A DNA stretch of 5,691 bases. Origin: an uncultured Paracoccaceae bacterium. GTDB taxonomy: Bacteria > Pseudomonadota > Alphaproteobacteria > Rhodobacterales > Rhodobacteraceae. Position numbers and translations under genes: made by a program. Positions within the stretch are counted from its first letter, which is position 1. The number at the start of each line of letters is the position of its first letter. Below are positions 1 through 5,642 of this stretch, one piece after another. The notes below the pieces were generated by a model that saw nothing but the letters and a program-made list of their open reading frames with translations, had not been told where the DNA came from and ran no database searches. The stretch covers positions 1-5,691 of the forward strand of contig CALHST010000387.1 of the NCBI GenBank assembly GCA_938038825.1, read 5' to 3'.

Positions 1-474
1 AGCGGTGTTAACCAGATCTGTTTCAAACCGGTTCAGCATTTCGATGCCCAAGGTCACGTCATTGGCAATCAAAGTGTCATGCAGTGCACCAAGTGCGTCG
101 GCAGAGCGGGCGGCGCGGACGGGTTTGTTTAATGGGTCAAATTGCCCCCATGGCGCAAACACAACCCCTGCAAGCCCACGCGCACCGATTTTTGCTGTCG
201 TCTCAATGGCCCACTTCAGATATTCAATGCCGGCCGCGCGGACGTTTGGATCGGCGGATGTTATGTCTTTGTCTGGTGCCAGTCCGTCGGAACAGGTGAT
301 CTCAAGCCCATGATCCCGCACGACCTTGCCCAACGCAGCGGCTTTTTCGTCTGACATCCCCAACAAAGATACCTCGACCCCATCAAAACCAAGATCCGCG
401 ACGGTTTTCAGAATGGGTGTGATTTCATCCGTCCATTGCGCCTGCCACAACCCCGCGTGAACACCAAATTTCAT
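1..474 (-). CDS. Sugar epimerase/isomerase, D-tagatose/D-psicose 3-epimerase family (N-terminal 158 residues; runs off left edge)
   Basis: The reading frame is open from ATG at 474 to the window edge, giving 158 residues of a TIM-barrel protein that in this family is usually about 290 long. Visible family landmarks are MKFGVHAGLW at the start, LGFDGVEVSL (28-37), GLEITCSDGL (56-65), a segment around AGVVFAPWGQ (102-111) and GIEMLNRFE (143-151). The LNRFE motif is typical of D-tagatose/D-psicose 3-epimerases, where the Glu in the preceding strand (E145 here) is the first catalytic, metal-binding residue. The remaining metal ligands (Asp, His, Glu) fall outside the window. Such enzymes interconvert ketoses at C3 in the cytoplasm using Mn2+ or Co2+. 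A GGAG Shine-Dalgarno lies 8 bases before the ATG. The start overlaps the stop of a small ORF (ATGA) in the ABC-transporter operon, so the substrate is probably imported by that transporter. The exact sugar cannot be assigned; another COG1082-type isomerase is possible. Confidence 0.88.
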   Translation of the reverse strand, partial: MKFGVHAGLWQAQWTDEITPILKTVADLGFDGVEVSLLGMSDEKAAALGKVVRDHGLEITCSDGLAPDKDITSADPNVRAAGIEYLKWAIETTAKIGARGLAGVVFAPWGQFDPLNKPVRAARSADALGALHDTLIANDVTLGIEMLNRFETDLVNTA

Positions 475-569
475 GCTGGTTTCTCCATAGTTCCGTGTGC
501 CGCAGATTGGGGCGTCTGGGTCTTCGCCCACCAATGGTCTTTCATAATTGCACGTAAACGATCCGTCAT
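471..569 (-). CDS. Possible 32-residue small protein, coupled between ATPase and epimerase
   Basis: A short ORF fills the whole gap between the ATPase and epimerase genes. Its ATG (569-567) overlaps the ATPase stop in an ATGA, and its TGA (473-471) overlaps the epimerase ATG in a second ATGA. The protein begins MTDRLRAIMKDHWWAKTQ and ends GTMEKPA. It is basic and polar, has a Trp pair at residues 13-14, and has no membrane segment, signal peptide or cysteine. A good Shine-Dalgarno-like stretch precedes its ATG. I do not recognise a family. It could be a real small protein, or a leader-type ORF whose translation carries ribosomes from the ATPase to the epimerase; chance is also possible for so short an ORF. 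The double overlap and ribosome-site match are what support it. Confidence 0.5.
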   Translation of the reverse strand: MTDRLRAIMKDHWWAKTQTPQSAAHGTMEKPA

Positions 570-1609
570 GCGATCACCCACAAAGTTGATTTGGGCAAAT
601 GGATCGGTAACGAGTCCCCTGTTGTAAACCGCTCTATCTCATTTGGGTTCACCACAGCTTCGATGGGGGTCTCGCCAACCAATAGCTTTAGCCGCGTCTG
701 CGTACCTAAATAGATGATGTCGTTGATCGTGGCGCTCAGGGTGTTTTGACCGGAGGTTTCATTGTGCCAGATGCGCACGTTTTCTGGCCGAAATGTCAGT
801 TTCCCCGGGCCTGTCGTGGCCCCATCAGGCAACACCAAGCGACCCAGCGCGCTGTCAAACATCCTGCCGTCGGACACACCTTGGATGAAGTTGTGGCCAC
901 CGAAAAAGCGCGCCGTTGCCTCATCCACAGGGCGTTTATAGAACATGTCCGGGGTATCATATTGCTTCATTTTGCCGTCAAGGATCAGGGCGACCCTATC
1001 TGCAAGCACCACGGCCTCTTCTTGGTCATGGGTCACAAATATCGTGGTGATCCCCATGTCTTGCTGCAAAGAACGGATCAAATCGCGCATCTCGAACCGC
1101 AAATGCGCGTCAAGGTTGGACAAAGGTTCATCCAGCAACAGCACATTGGGTTGCACAATCAGGGCCCGCGCCAGCGCCACACGCTGTTGTTGCCCCCCAG
1201 ACAGGGCCGACGGCTTGCGATTGCCCAGATCGGGCAGCTTCACCAGATCCAGCATGTCGCCGACGCGGCGTTTGATCTCGGCTGCGGGGATTTTGCGCAT
1301 TTTCAGCCCAAAGCCCACATTGTCCGCAACGCTCATATAAGGAAACAGAAGATAGTTCTGAAACACCATCACCACGCCGCGGTTTTCCGGTTTGTCGTTC
1401 AGAACGGACCGCCCGTCAAAAGCAACGTCACCCGATGTGGGTTCCAGCAGGCCCGCAATCATCTTCATGGTTGTGGTTTTCCCACAGCCCGAAGGCCCAA
1501 GCAGTGCGGTCAATTCACCCGATGGGATTTCAAGGGACAACCGATCCAACGACGGGTCCGTCGCGCCGGGATACACTTTGGTCAGATCTTTGATGGAAAC
1601 GTGGGTCAA
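566..1609 (-). CDS. ABC transporter ATP-binding protein with C-terminal TOBE-type domain (MalK/PotA/FbpC-like)
   Basis: This 347-residue cytoplasmic ATPase powers the importer encoded just upstream. All nucleotide-binding motifs are intact: Walker A GPSGCGKT (38-45), Q-loop Gln84 in MVFQN, signature LSGGQ (136-140), Walker B VLLLDE (156-161), D-loop SNLD (164-167) and switch His194 in FVTHD. After the ATPase domain (about 1-235) comes a C-terminal beta-rich region with LTFRPENVRI (271-280), the pattern of the TOBE/OB domain in MalK, UgpC, PotA and FbpC-type proteins. The length agrees with that class and is much longer than E. coli YnjD. The start is TTG at 1609, which overlaps the stop of permease B in TTGA; no ATG gives a full-length N-terminus, and GGAGG lies 12 bases upstream, rather far. 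Translation is therefore probably coupled to the permease. Confidence 0.95.
   Translation of the reverse strand: MTHVSIKDLTKVYPGATDPSLDRLSLEIPSGELTALLGPSGCGKTTTMKMIAGLLEPTSGDVAFDGRSVLNDKPENRGVVMVFQNYLLFPYMSVADNVGFGLKMRKIPAAEIKRRVGDMLDLVKLPDLGNRKPSALSGGQQQRVALARALIVQPNVLLLDEPLSNLDAHLRFEMRDLIRSLQQDMGITTIFVTHDQEEAVVLADRVALILDGKMKQYDTPDMFYKRPVDEATARFFGGHNFIQGVSDGRMFDSALGRLVLPDGATTGPGKLTFRPENVRIWHNETSGQNTLSATINDIIYLGTQTRLKLLVGETPIEAVVNPNEIERFTTGDSLPIHLPKSTLWVIA
572..581 (-). promoter_or_regulatory. Ribosome-binding site for the small ORF
   Basis: On the minus strand the sequence GTGGGTGATC sits two bases before the ATG at 569. It matches 8 of 10 positions of GGAGGTGATC, the stretch complementary to the 16S rRNA 3' end, and in the register expected for initiation. 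The bases lie inside the last ATPase codons (Leu-Trp-Val-Ile-Ala), so the match could partly be chance. It is nevertheless the main reason for taking the small ORF seriously. Confidence 0.45.
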
Positions 1610-2430
1610 ATCTGGCCAAAGCCTCCAACTGCGCCACTGCGTCCTGACAGATGTTTGGCCGTCAGCAACAGAATGACAATACCGGGCAGGATATAGATCA
1701 TCCCGATGGCCCCGGTGATATCATTGCGCCCGGCGGTGGCAAAGTTGAACAGCAACAAAGGCAGGGTTTCCACCCGACCTCCGCCGATGAGCAGGGTCAG
1801 GATATATTGGCTCCACGATACCAGAAACGCGAATAACCCTCCCACGATGATGCCGGGGCGAATGGCAGGCAGGGTCACATACCAAAAGGTTTTGAGGGGT
1901 GATGCCCCTAGGCTGCGCGCTTGTGCTTCATAGGCCGGGTCATAATTGGCAAAGATCCCTGCCATCACCAGAACCATATAGGGCAACGTGGGGATCAAGT
2001 GGACCAGGATGACCCCGGTGACCGAGTTATTCAGACCCATTGAGATGAATACCGAATGAATGCCCAAAACCACGGCGATCCCCGGCACAATGGTTGGGGC
2101 CAGAATCATGAGTTCCACGATTTCTTTGCCTCGGAACTTGTACATTCCCAATGCGCGACCAGCCGGAACCCCAACCAATATGGACAATGCAGTGGCTGCA
2201 AGCGAAATCCAGATGGTCAACCAAAGGCTGTCAATCACACCGGCTGTGTCAGACAACGCATATTCCCACGCGCGCAAAGACCAGTTTCGCGGCAACAGGT
2301 CCGGGTAAAACCAGCCCTTGGCAAAGGACCAGATGGCCAGAGGGATCAAGGGAAGCACCAGCCATGTGATCAACACGGCCCCTGTTAGGATCCGAAAACT
2401 GCGCATGCGACGTGTTTCTTGCATGGCCAT
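1606..2430 (-). CDS. ABC transporter inner-membrane permease B (binding-protein-dependent transport family)
   Basis: This 274-residue protein is one of two permeases forming the translocation pore. About six hydrophobic segments are visible, at roughly 15-37, 68-94, 105-128, 137-160, 192-214 and 237-257. The cytoplasmic EAA loop that contacts the ATPase is clear at 165-194 (PAYEAQARSLGASPLKTF, then LP and a conserved G). The N-terminus is basic (RRMRSFR), fitting a cytoplasmic start. The ATG at 2430 is only three bases after the TAA of permease A; a second ATG at 2424 is also possible, and the GGGGG/AAGG purine stretch upstream does not decide between them. Its stop overlaps the ATPase TTG start. 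The general family is certain; the substrate cannot be read from the sequence. Confidence 0.94.
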   Translation of the reverse strand: MAMQETRRMRSFRILTGAVLITWLVLPLIPLAIWSFAKGWFYPDLLPRNWSLRAWEYALSDTAGVIDSLWLTIWISLAATALSILVGVPAGRALGMYKFRGKEIVELMILAPTIVPGIAVVLGIHSVFISMGLNNSVTGVILVHLIPTLPYMVLVMAGIFANYDPAYEAQARSLGASPLKTFWYVTLPAIRPGIIVGGLFAFLVSWSQYILTLLIGGGRVETLPLLLFNFATAGRNDITGAIGMIYILPGIVILLLTAKHLSGRSGAVGGFGQI

Positions 2431-2433
2431 GCC

Positions 2434-3291
2434 TTACCCCCGGATCCGACGTCGCGAATAACGCACATAAAAATAGATCATCACGGCACTGAGTAGCGCG
2501 ATGATGATCGCCATGGCCATCGCTTCGGGGCGCGCGGCCAGATCGACATCGGTATATTTGCGATAGGCCAGAACGGGCAGGGCTGCCGGGAAGTTCGCCC
2601 CCAGAATGGCGGGGATCTCGTATGCGCCAAAGGTAAAGGCAAAGACCATCACACTGGCAGACAACACACCGGGAAAGATCAGTGGTAACAGCACAAAGCG
2701 AAAGGTTTGCCATTTGCTGGCCCCAAGAGAGCGCGCAACGCTTTCATAATCTTCGCCGATGGACTGCATGTTGGCCAAAACGATGACGCCAATGAACGGG
2801 ATTTCTTTCCACACATATTGCAGAATGATCCCGATGGCGTAGGGGTCAAACACGAGGGCGGGAAAGTCACTGGGGCGCTGAATCATTCCAAATTCATGGG
2901 CAAGCCGCGCAAAGCTTCCTGATTGGGAAAACAGATACAGCATCCCGATGGCGCCGACCAAATGTGGCACTGTCAGGTTAAGTTGGAACAGGAAGTTTAC
3001 AATCCCGCGGCCCACGAAACTGCGCCGCAACAACAAGGCCGCCCCAATCGCAAGGATCGAGGAAATGACAGTTGAGGTGAACGCGATATGAAATGTCAGC
3101 AGAAAAGACAGGTAAAATTCGCGATCCGTAAAGACCGACACATAGGCACTGAGATCCGGTTCCGTCAGCCCGATGACCGGCATATAGTTGAAACTGCGCA
3201 TCAACCCGATGCCCAAACCCCCGAAAAACAGAACGACAATGATCGTCATCGCAGGCAAAAGAAGCAAAAAGATCTTTACGCGGTCCGACAC
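2434..3291 (-). CDS. ABC transporter inner-membrane permease A (binding-protein-dependent transport family)
   Basis: This 285-residue membrane protein has hydrophobic segments at about 8-31, 62-88, 98-122, 152-173, 205-230 and 256-277, the six-helix plan of importer permeases. The EAA motif lies at 180-210 (EDYESVARSLGASKWQTFRF, then LPLIFPG), matching the coupling loop that docks on the ATPase. It pairs with permease B as a heterodimer. E. coli YnjC, the permease of the related YnjBCD system, is a single long fused polypeptide, whereas here the two halves are separate genes. The start is GTG at 3291: an in-frame stop lies a few codons upstream, and no ATG is found before the first membrane helix. 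The C-terminus is strongly basic (RYSRRRIRG), as expected for a cytoplasmic tail. A 73-base gap with a hairpin separates it from the binding-protein gene. Confidence 0.94.
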   Translation of the reverse strand: MSDRVKIFLLLLPAMTIIVVLFFGGLGIGLMRSFNYMPVIGLTEPDLSAYVSVFTDREFYLSFLLTFHIAFTSTVISSILAIGAALLLRRSFVGRGIVNFLFQLNLTVPHLVGAIGMLYLFSQSGSFARLAHEFGMIQRPSDFPALVFDPYAIGIILQYVWKEIPFIGVIVLANMQSIGEDYESVARSLGASKWQTFRFVLLPLIFPGVLSASVMVFAFTFGAYEIPAILGANFPAALPVLAYRKYTDVDLAARPEAMAMAIIIALLSAVMIYFYVRYSRRRIRG

Positions 3292-3314
3292 AGTGCCTGA
3301 CGCCCCCGTGGGTC

Positions 3315-3352
3315 AAAAAGGGGTCGCTTCCCAAAACGGCGGCGCGACCCCT
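3315..3352 (-). terminator. Hairpin with short U-run between binding-protein and permease genes (attenuating terminator or RNA stabiliser)
   Basis: In the minus-strand RNA a perfect 9-bp stem is formed by AGGGGTCGC (3352-3344) and GCGACCCCT (3327-3319) around a 16-base loop. It is followed directly by more Us, five in a row counting the last stem base. It begins 12 bases after the binding-protein stop and ends well before the permease GTG. This has the form of an intrinsic terminator, but the downstream genes clearly belong to the same system. Partial termination, or protection of the upstream mRNA 3' end, is therefore the likely role, giving more binding protein than permease, as seen in many ABC operons. 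The U-run is short, so read-through is expected. Confidence 0.7.
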
Positions 3353-3364
3353 GTTGGATCTTAC

Positions 3365-4600
3365 TTATCGGCCAACATGTTCCAGCCAGCCTCTTTCAAT
3401 GGCGGAAATCCACGAGGCTTGCAGTTCCGGCAACGCCGCTTTGGCCAATTCGCCCGCAGGCACCACATTGGGATGGCGTTCAAGCGATGCGAAGTTCGTC
3501 TGAACCTCGGGGCTCGTGCGGTCGATTTCGATGGCGGGTGCGGCACCCCAGACAGTCGGTAGCGCCTTTTGGTACTGCGCCTCGCCAGACAGCAGGATGT
3601 TCTGCAATACCAATGCGGCAGCTTTGTTGGGCGAGTTAAACGGAATGATCGTGTAATTTGTATTCCCGATTGTCCCGTCCGTCAGCCCATAGCCTTGGGT
3701 TGTGGGCGGGAACACCCCGTTTTCGATGTTCAGACCAACGCCAGACGGTTCATAGTTGAATGTCAGATCGACTTCGGAATTGGCAAACAGTTGTTCCATG
3801 GCGGAGATTGACGCCGGATAGGTTTTCCCTTCGCGCCACAGATAAGGTTCAAGATCATTTAGGATCTGCCAAGTCTTGGCGGACACATCGTCGTACTTGG
3901 CCTGATCAAAATCACCCAACAGATTGTCGACGCCCCCGGCCGCGTGATAAAATACGTGTCGCACAAAGACGGATCCGTTGAAATCTGGTGGCGCAGGATA
4001 GGTGAAGCGACCCGGGTTCTCTTTGACCCAGTCGATTAAGGCGCCAATTGATTTGGGCGGATTGTCGAAACGGGATGTATCATAGGCAAAGGCAAACTGC
4101 GCCTTGGACCACGGCACTTCGCAGCCCTCAACCGGAACACCGAAATCATTGGCGATGGCTGGGTTGTCCCAATTGATCAAGGCATTGTTTGGCAACAGAT
4201 CGGTATATCCGCAATAGGCCAGATCGCCTTGCTTCATCGTGCGGAAGTTTTCACCGTTGATCCAGATCATATCCACGGACCCTGAGTCGGTCACGCCGGA
4301 CTCTTTTTCACCCAGGACGATGTTCACAGCCTCGACCGTGTCACTGACGCCAACGCGGTTCAATGTGATGTCATAATCGGCCTTTAGGCGACCCCCGATA
4401 TATTCGGTCACATATTGGTTGATATTGTCCGAACCGCCCCACAAGAACCAGTTCACCTCGCCGCCCCGGGCCAATTCCACAACGTCGTCCCAGGACATTG
4501 CGTTCAATGCAGCGCCGTCAGCTGTGTCTGCCAACGCCCCAAATGGCGTCAATACGAGGGCTGATGCCAGCAGGCTCATCCTTATCTTAGGTTTCATCAT
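3365..4600 (-). CDS. ynjB: ABC transporter periplasmic substrate-binding protein, YnjB family
   Basis: This 411-residue exported protein binds the ligand and delivers it to the permeases. A signal peptide is evident: basic MKPKIR, a hydrophobic core (9-20) and an ALA cleavage site after residue 24. The mature part carries stretches I recognise from E. coli YnjB: WFLWGG (51-56), SVDMIWINGENFRTMK (108-123), NPGRFTYPAPPDFNGS (195-210), PYLWREGK (252-259), LTFN (279-282), IGNTNYTIIP (311-320), a TVWGAAP segment (349-355) and a C-terminal W-x6-GWLEHVG. The ligand of the YnjB family is not established. Two cysteines only (C130, C160) are present, so a periplasmic disulfide is possible. A GGGAG site upstream is 4 bases from the first ATG and 7 from the second (4597), so the true start may be the second Met. 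It is the first gene of the operon, after a long upstream region. Confidence 0.93.
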   Translation of the reverse strand: MMKPKIRMSLLASALVLTPFGALADTADGAALNAMSWDDVVELARGGEVNWFLWGGSDNINQYVTEYIGGRLKADYDITLNRVGVSDTVEAVNIVLGEKESGVTDSGSVDMIWINGENFRTMKQGDLAYCGYTDLLPNNALINWDNPAIANDFGVPVEGCEVPWSKAQFAFAYDTSRFDNPPKSIGALIDWVKENPGRFTYPAPPDFNGSVFVRHVFYHAAGGVDNLLGDFDQAKYDDVSAKTWQILNDLEPYLWREGKTYPASISAMEQLFANSEVDLTFNYEPSGVGLNIENGVFPPTTQGYGLTDGTIGNTNYTIIPFNSPNKAAALVLQNILLSGEAQYQKALPTVWGAAPAIEIDRTSPEVQTNFASLERHPNVVPAGELAKAALPELQASWISAIERGWLEHVGR

Positions 4601-4653
4601 TCTCTCCCTGACAGGTCTTCTTGATTACCGGGTTTTGCAACGCGAGGGGTGCA

Positions 4654-4668
4654 TTTGCTGACTGCAAA
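4654..4668. promoter_or_regulatory. Inverted repeat TTTGC-N5-GCAAA, possible operator
   Basis: A perfect 5-bp inverted repeat with a 5-base spacer (TTTGCTGACTGCAAA) lies 54 bases upstream of the binding-protein start. Its size suits a dimeric regulator. A perfect TTTGCAAA palindrome (4795-4802) and another TTTTGCAA (4633-4640) occur in the same control region, hinting at one regulator with several sites. No regulator gene is in the window, so the protein family is unknown. Confidence 0.35.
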
Positions 4669-4741
4669 CTCAACGGATGTGAGATGCGTTAAATTGCATA
4701 GTCCAGTGCTTTTAGCATGTCGCATGACTGTTTGGATCCCC

Positions 4742-4770
4742 AATTTCTGTTACCATCACCGTCCCGTCAA
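4742..4770 (-). promoter_or_regulatory. Weak sigma-70-like promoter candidate for the ABC operon
   Basis: On the minus strand TTGACG (4770-4765) matches five of six -35 consensus bases. A spacer of 17 bases leads to GAAATT, a poor -10 element. The palindrome TTGGTCCAA (4771-4779) touches the -35 box and could be a regulator site. A transcript from here would have a leader of about 135 bases containing the TTTGC inverted repeat. The -10 is too weak to be sure. Confidence 0.25.
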
Positions 4771-4935
4771 TTGGTCCAAACAGATACAGATTCCTTTGCA
4801 AACCAGAATGTTACGTGTACCGGGGCTGTGGACCCCAAAGCACCGTTGGTGTCAACGCTTGCACAGTAAACAAATCGTAAGCGACTCGACGCGCCATGAA
4901 AAGGGACTGTAAACCCGCAGCTTAGAGCAGCTCGT

Positions 4936-4968
4936 TTTCCGAGGTTCTTCGGAAAGCCGCTAGCGGCT
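4936..4968 (-). terminator. Two abutting inverted repeats at the redoxin 3' end, possible weak terminator
   Basis: A perfect 14-bp palindrome AGCCGCTAGCGGCT (4955-4968) spans the redoxin stop codon and can fold as a 5-bp stem with a CTAG loop. It is followed on the minus strand by TTTCCGA-N6-TCGGAAA (4955-4936), a 7-bp stem with a 6-base loop. No U-run follows the second hairpin, so efficient intrinsic termination is doubtful. The structures may instead stabilise the mRNA end. Confidence 0.35.
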
Positions 4969-5508
4969 CCACTTGATGGAGCACCCCATGCTGGGTGTTT
5001 GCTGGGCAGGTCCATGACCTGTTTCAGCGATCTGGCGGGCTGCATTTACCAATTCTGGTACTCGGTTGTCTGCATTGCCCATTCCCGCGCTGTCCAAACG
5101 ACCCCGGTATTGCAAAGCACCGTCTTTGTTCAGACCAAAGAAATCGGGTGTGCACACGGCCCCATACGCTTTGCCGACCGATTGATCATGATCCACCAGA
5201 TACAGAAACGGAAAATCAAACGCCTTTGCAAACCGTTTCATGTTCTGAGGGTTGTCGTCGGGCACAGAGTGATAGTCATTTGACATCACCGCCACAAAGT
5301 TGATGCCGTCGTCCATCAGGGTGCCGGCATCTTGTGCAAGGCGGTCTGCGATGCCTTTTACGTAAGGACAGTGATTGCAGATGAACGCAATCATAAGGCC
5401 TTTGTCACCCAGGTTTTCCGACATTCTGAAAGAGGTGCCATCAGGGTCTTCCAGCGTGAAATCGGGTGCTTTCCAGCCGAAATCGCAGACAGGCGTATCA
5501 AGGAGCAT
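4960..5508 (-). CDS. Thioredoxin-like redoxin (AhpC/TSA-type, CNHC motif)
   Basis: This 182-residue protein has the thioredoxin fold of the peroxiredoxin-like family whose members carry a CxxC in the peroxidatic position. The motif is ICNHCPYVKGIADRL (43-57) with Cys44 and Cys47. Other landmarks are the N-terminal APDFTLED (14-21), a strand INFVAVMSND (69-78), the cis-proline segment AVCTPDFFGL (117-126) and the C-terminal PSMGCSIKW (172-180), giving extra cysteines at 119 and 176. There is no signal peptide, so it acts in the cytoplasm, presumably in thiol-disulfide exchange or peroxide reduction; the true substrate is not shown. The ATG at 5508 has GGAAG 8 bases upstream and gives the expected family length. 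It is separated by 359 bases from the ABC operon and probably forms its own unit. It also has Cys8 near the N-terminus. Confidence 0.9.
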   Translation of the reverse strand: MLLDTPVCDFGWKAPDFTLEDPDGTSFRMSENLGDKGLMIAFICNHCPYVKGIADRLAQDAGTLMDDGINFVAVMSNDYHSVPDDNPQNMKRFAKAFDFPFLYLVDHDQSVGKAYGAVCTPDFFGLNKDGALQYRGRLDSAGMGNADNRVPELVNAARQIAETGHGPAQQTPSMGCSIKWSR

Positions 5509-5539
5509 AGGTGTGTCTTCCCGTTTTTTGGCGGTTTGG

Positions 5540-5559
5540 GGTCGCAGGATAGGGCGACC
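5540..5559. other. Small hairpin upstream of the redoxin gene
   Basis: GGTCGC (5540-5545) and GCGACC (5554-5559) form a perfect 6-bp stem with an 8-base loop, about 30 bases before the redoxin start. No T-run follows on either strand, so it does not look like a terminator. It may be a leader-RNA structure or chance in GC-rich DNA. Confidence 0.3.
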
Positions 5560-5642
5560 TTGTTGCGCAGGAAGGGTAGCGTTTTAATCCACTCCGTAAA
5601 CACGAAAATGCAAGAGGTGCCGTAATCGACGTTTGGCAGGTT

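Larger units (their letters stand above)
4601..4959. other. Non-coding control region between redoxin and ABC operon
   Basis: I find no convincing gene in this stretch. The open frames crossing it on either strand lack recognisable motifs and run into the redoxin gene or have unusual composition. It contains the likely promoter and operator sites of the transporter operon, described separately. It also has repeated TTTGC/GCAAA words (around 4634, 4654, 4664 and 4795) and short GC-rich inverted repeats such as GGGG-N7-CCCC near 4821-4835 and CACC-N3-GGTG near 4841-4851. No tRNA cloverleaf could be folded by eye. Confidence 0.6.

Noticed and set aside
746..1696. Long plus-strand open frame (316 codons) opposite the ATPase gene
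   Set aside because: It is antisense to a gene with every ABC ATPase motif intact. Its translation is rich in His, Gln and Arg without any recognisable domain, as expected of a shadow frame.
4649..4912. Plus-strand open frame of 87 codons in the control region
   Set aside because: It has no recognisable motif, no clear ribosome site, and a His/Cys/Trp-rich composition unlike the neighbouring genes.
4895..4955. tRNA-like look of the stretch containing CTGTAAA and AGAGCAGCTCG
   Set aside because: The 5-bp anticodon stem does not pair, no T-arm GGTTCGA motif is present, and no acceptor stem could be formed on either strand.
4793..5234. 12-base exact repeat CCTTTGCAAACC at 4793-4804 and 5223-5234
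   Set aside because: One copy is inside the redoxin coding region, and a 12-base match is expected about once by chance in a window of this size.
5391..5603. Minus-strand frame of 70 codons upstream of and overlapping the redoxin start
   Set aside because: It begins at a GTG with no clear ribosome site, lies largely inside the redoxin gene in another frame, and shows no family features.
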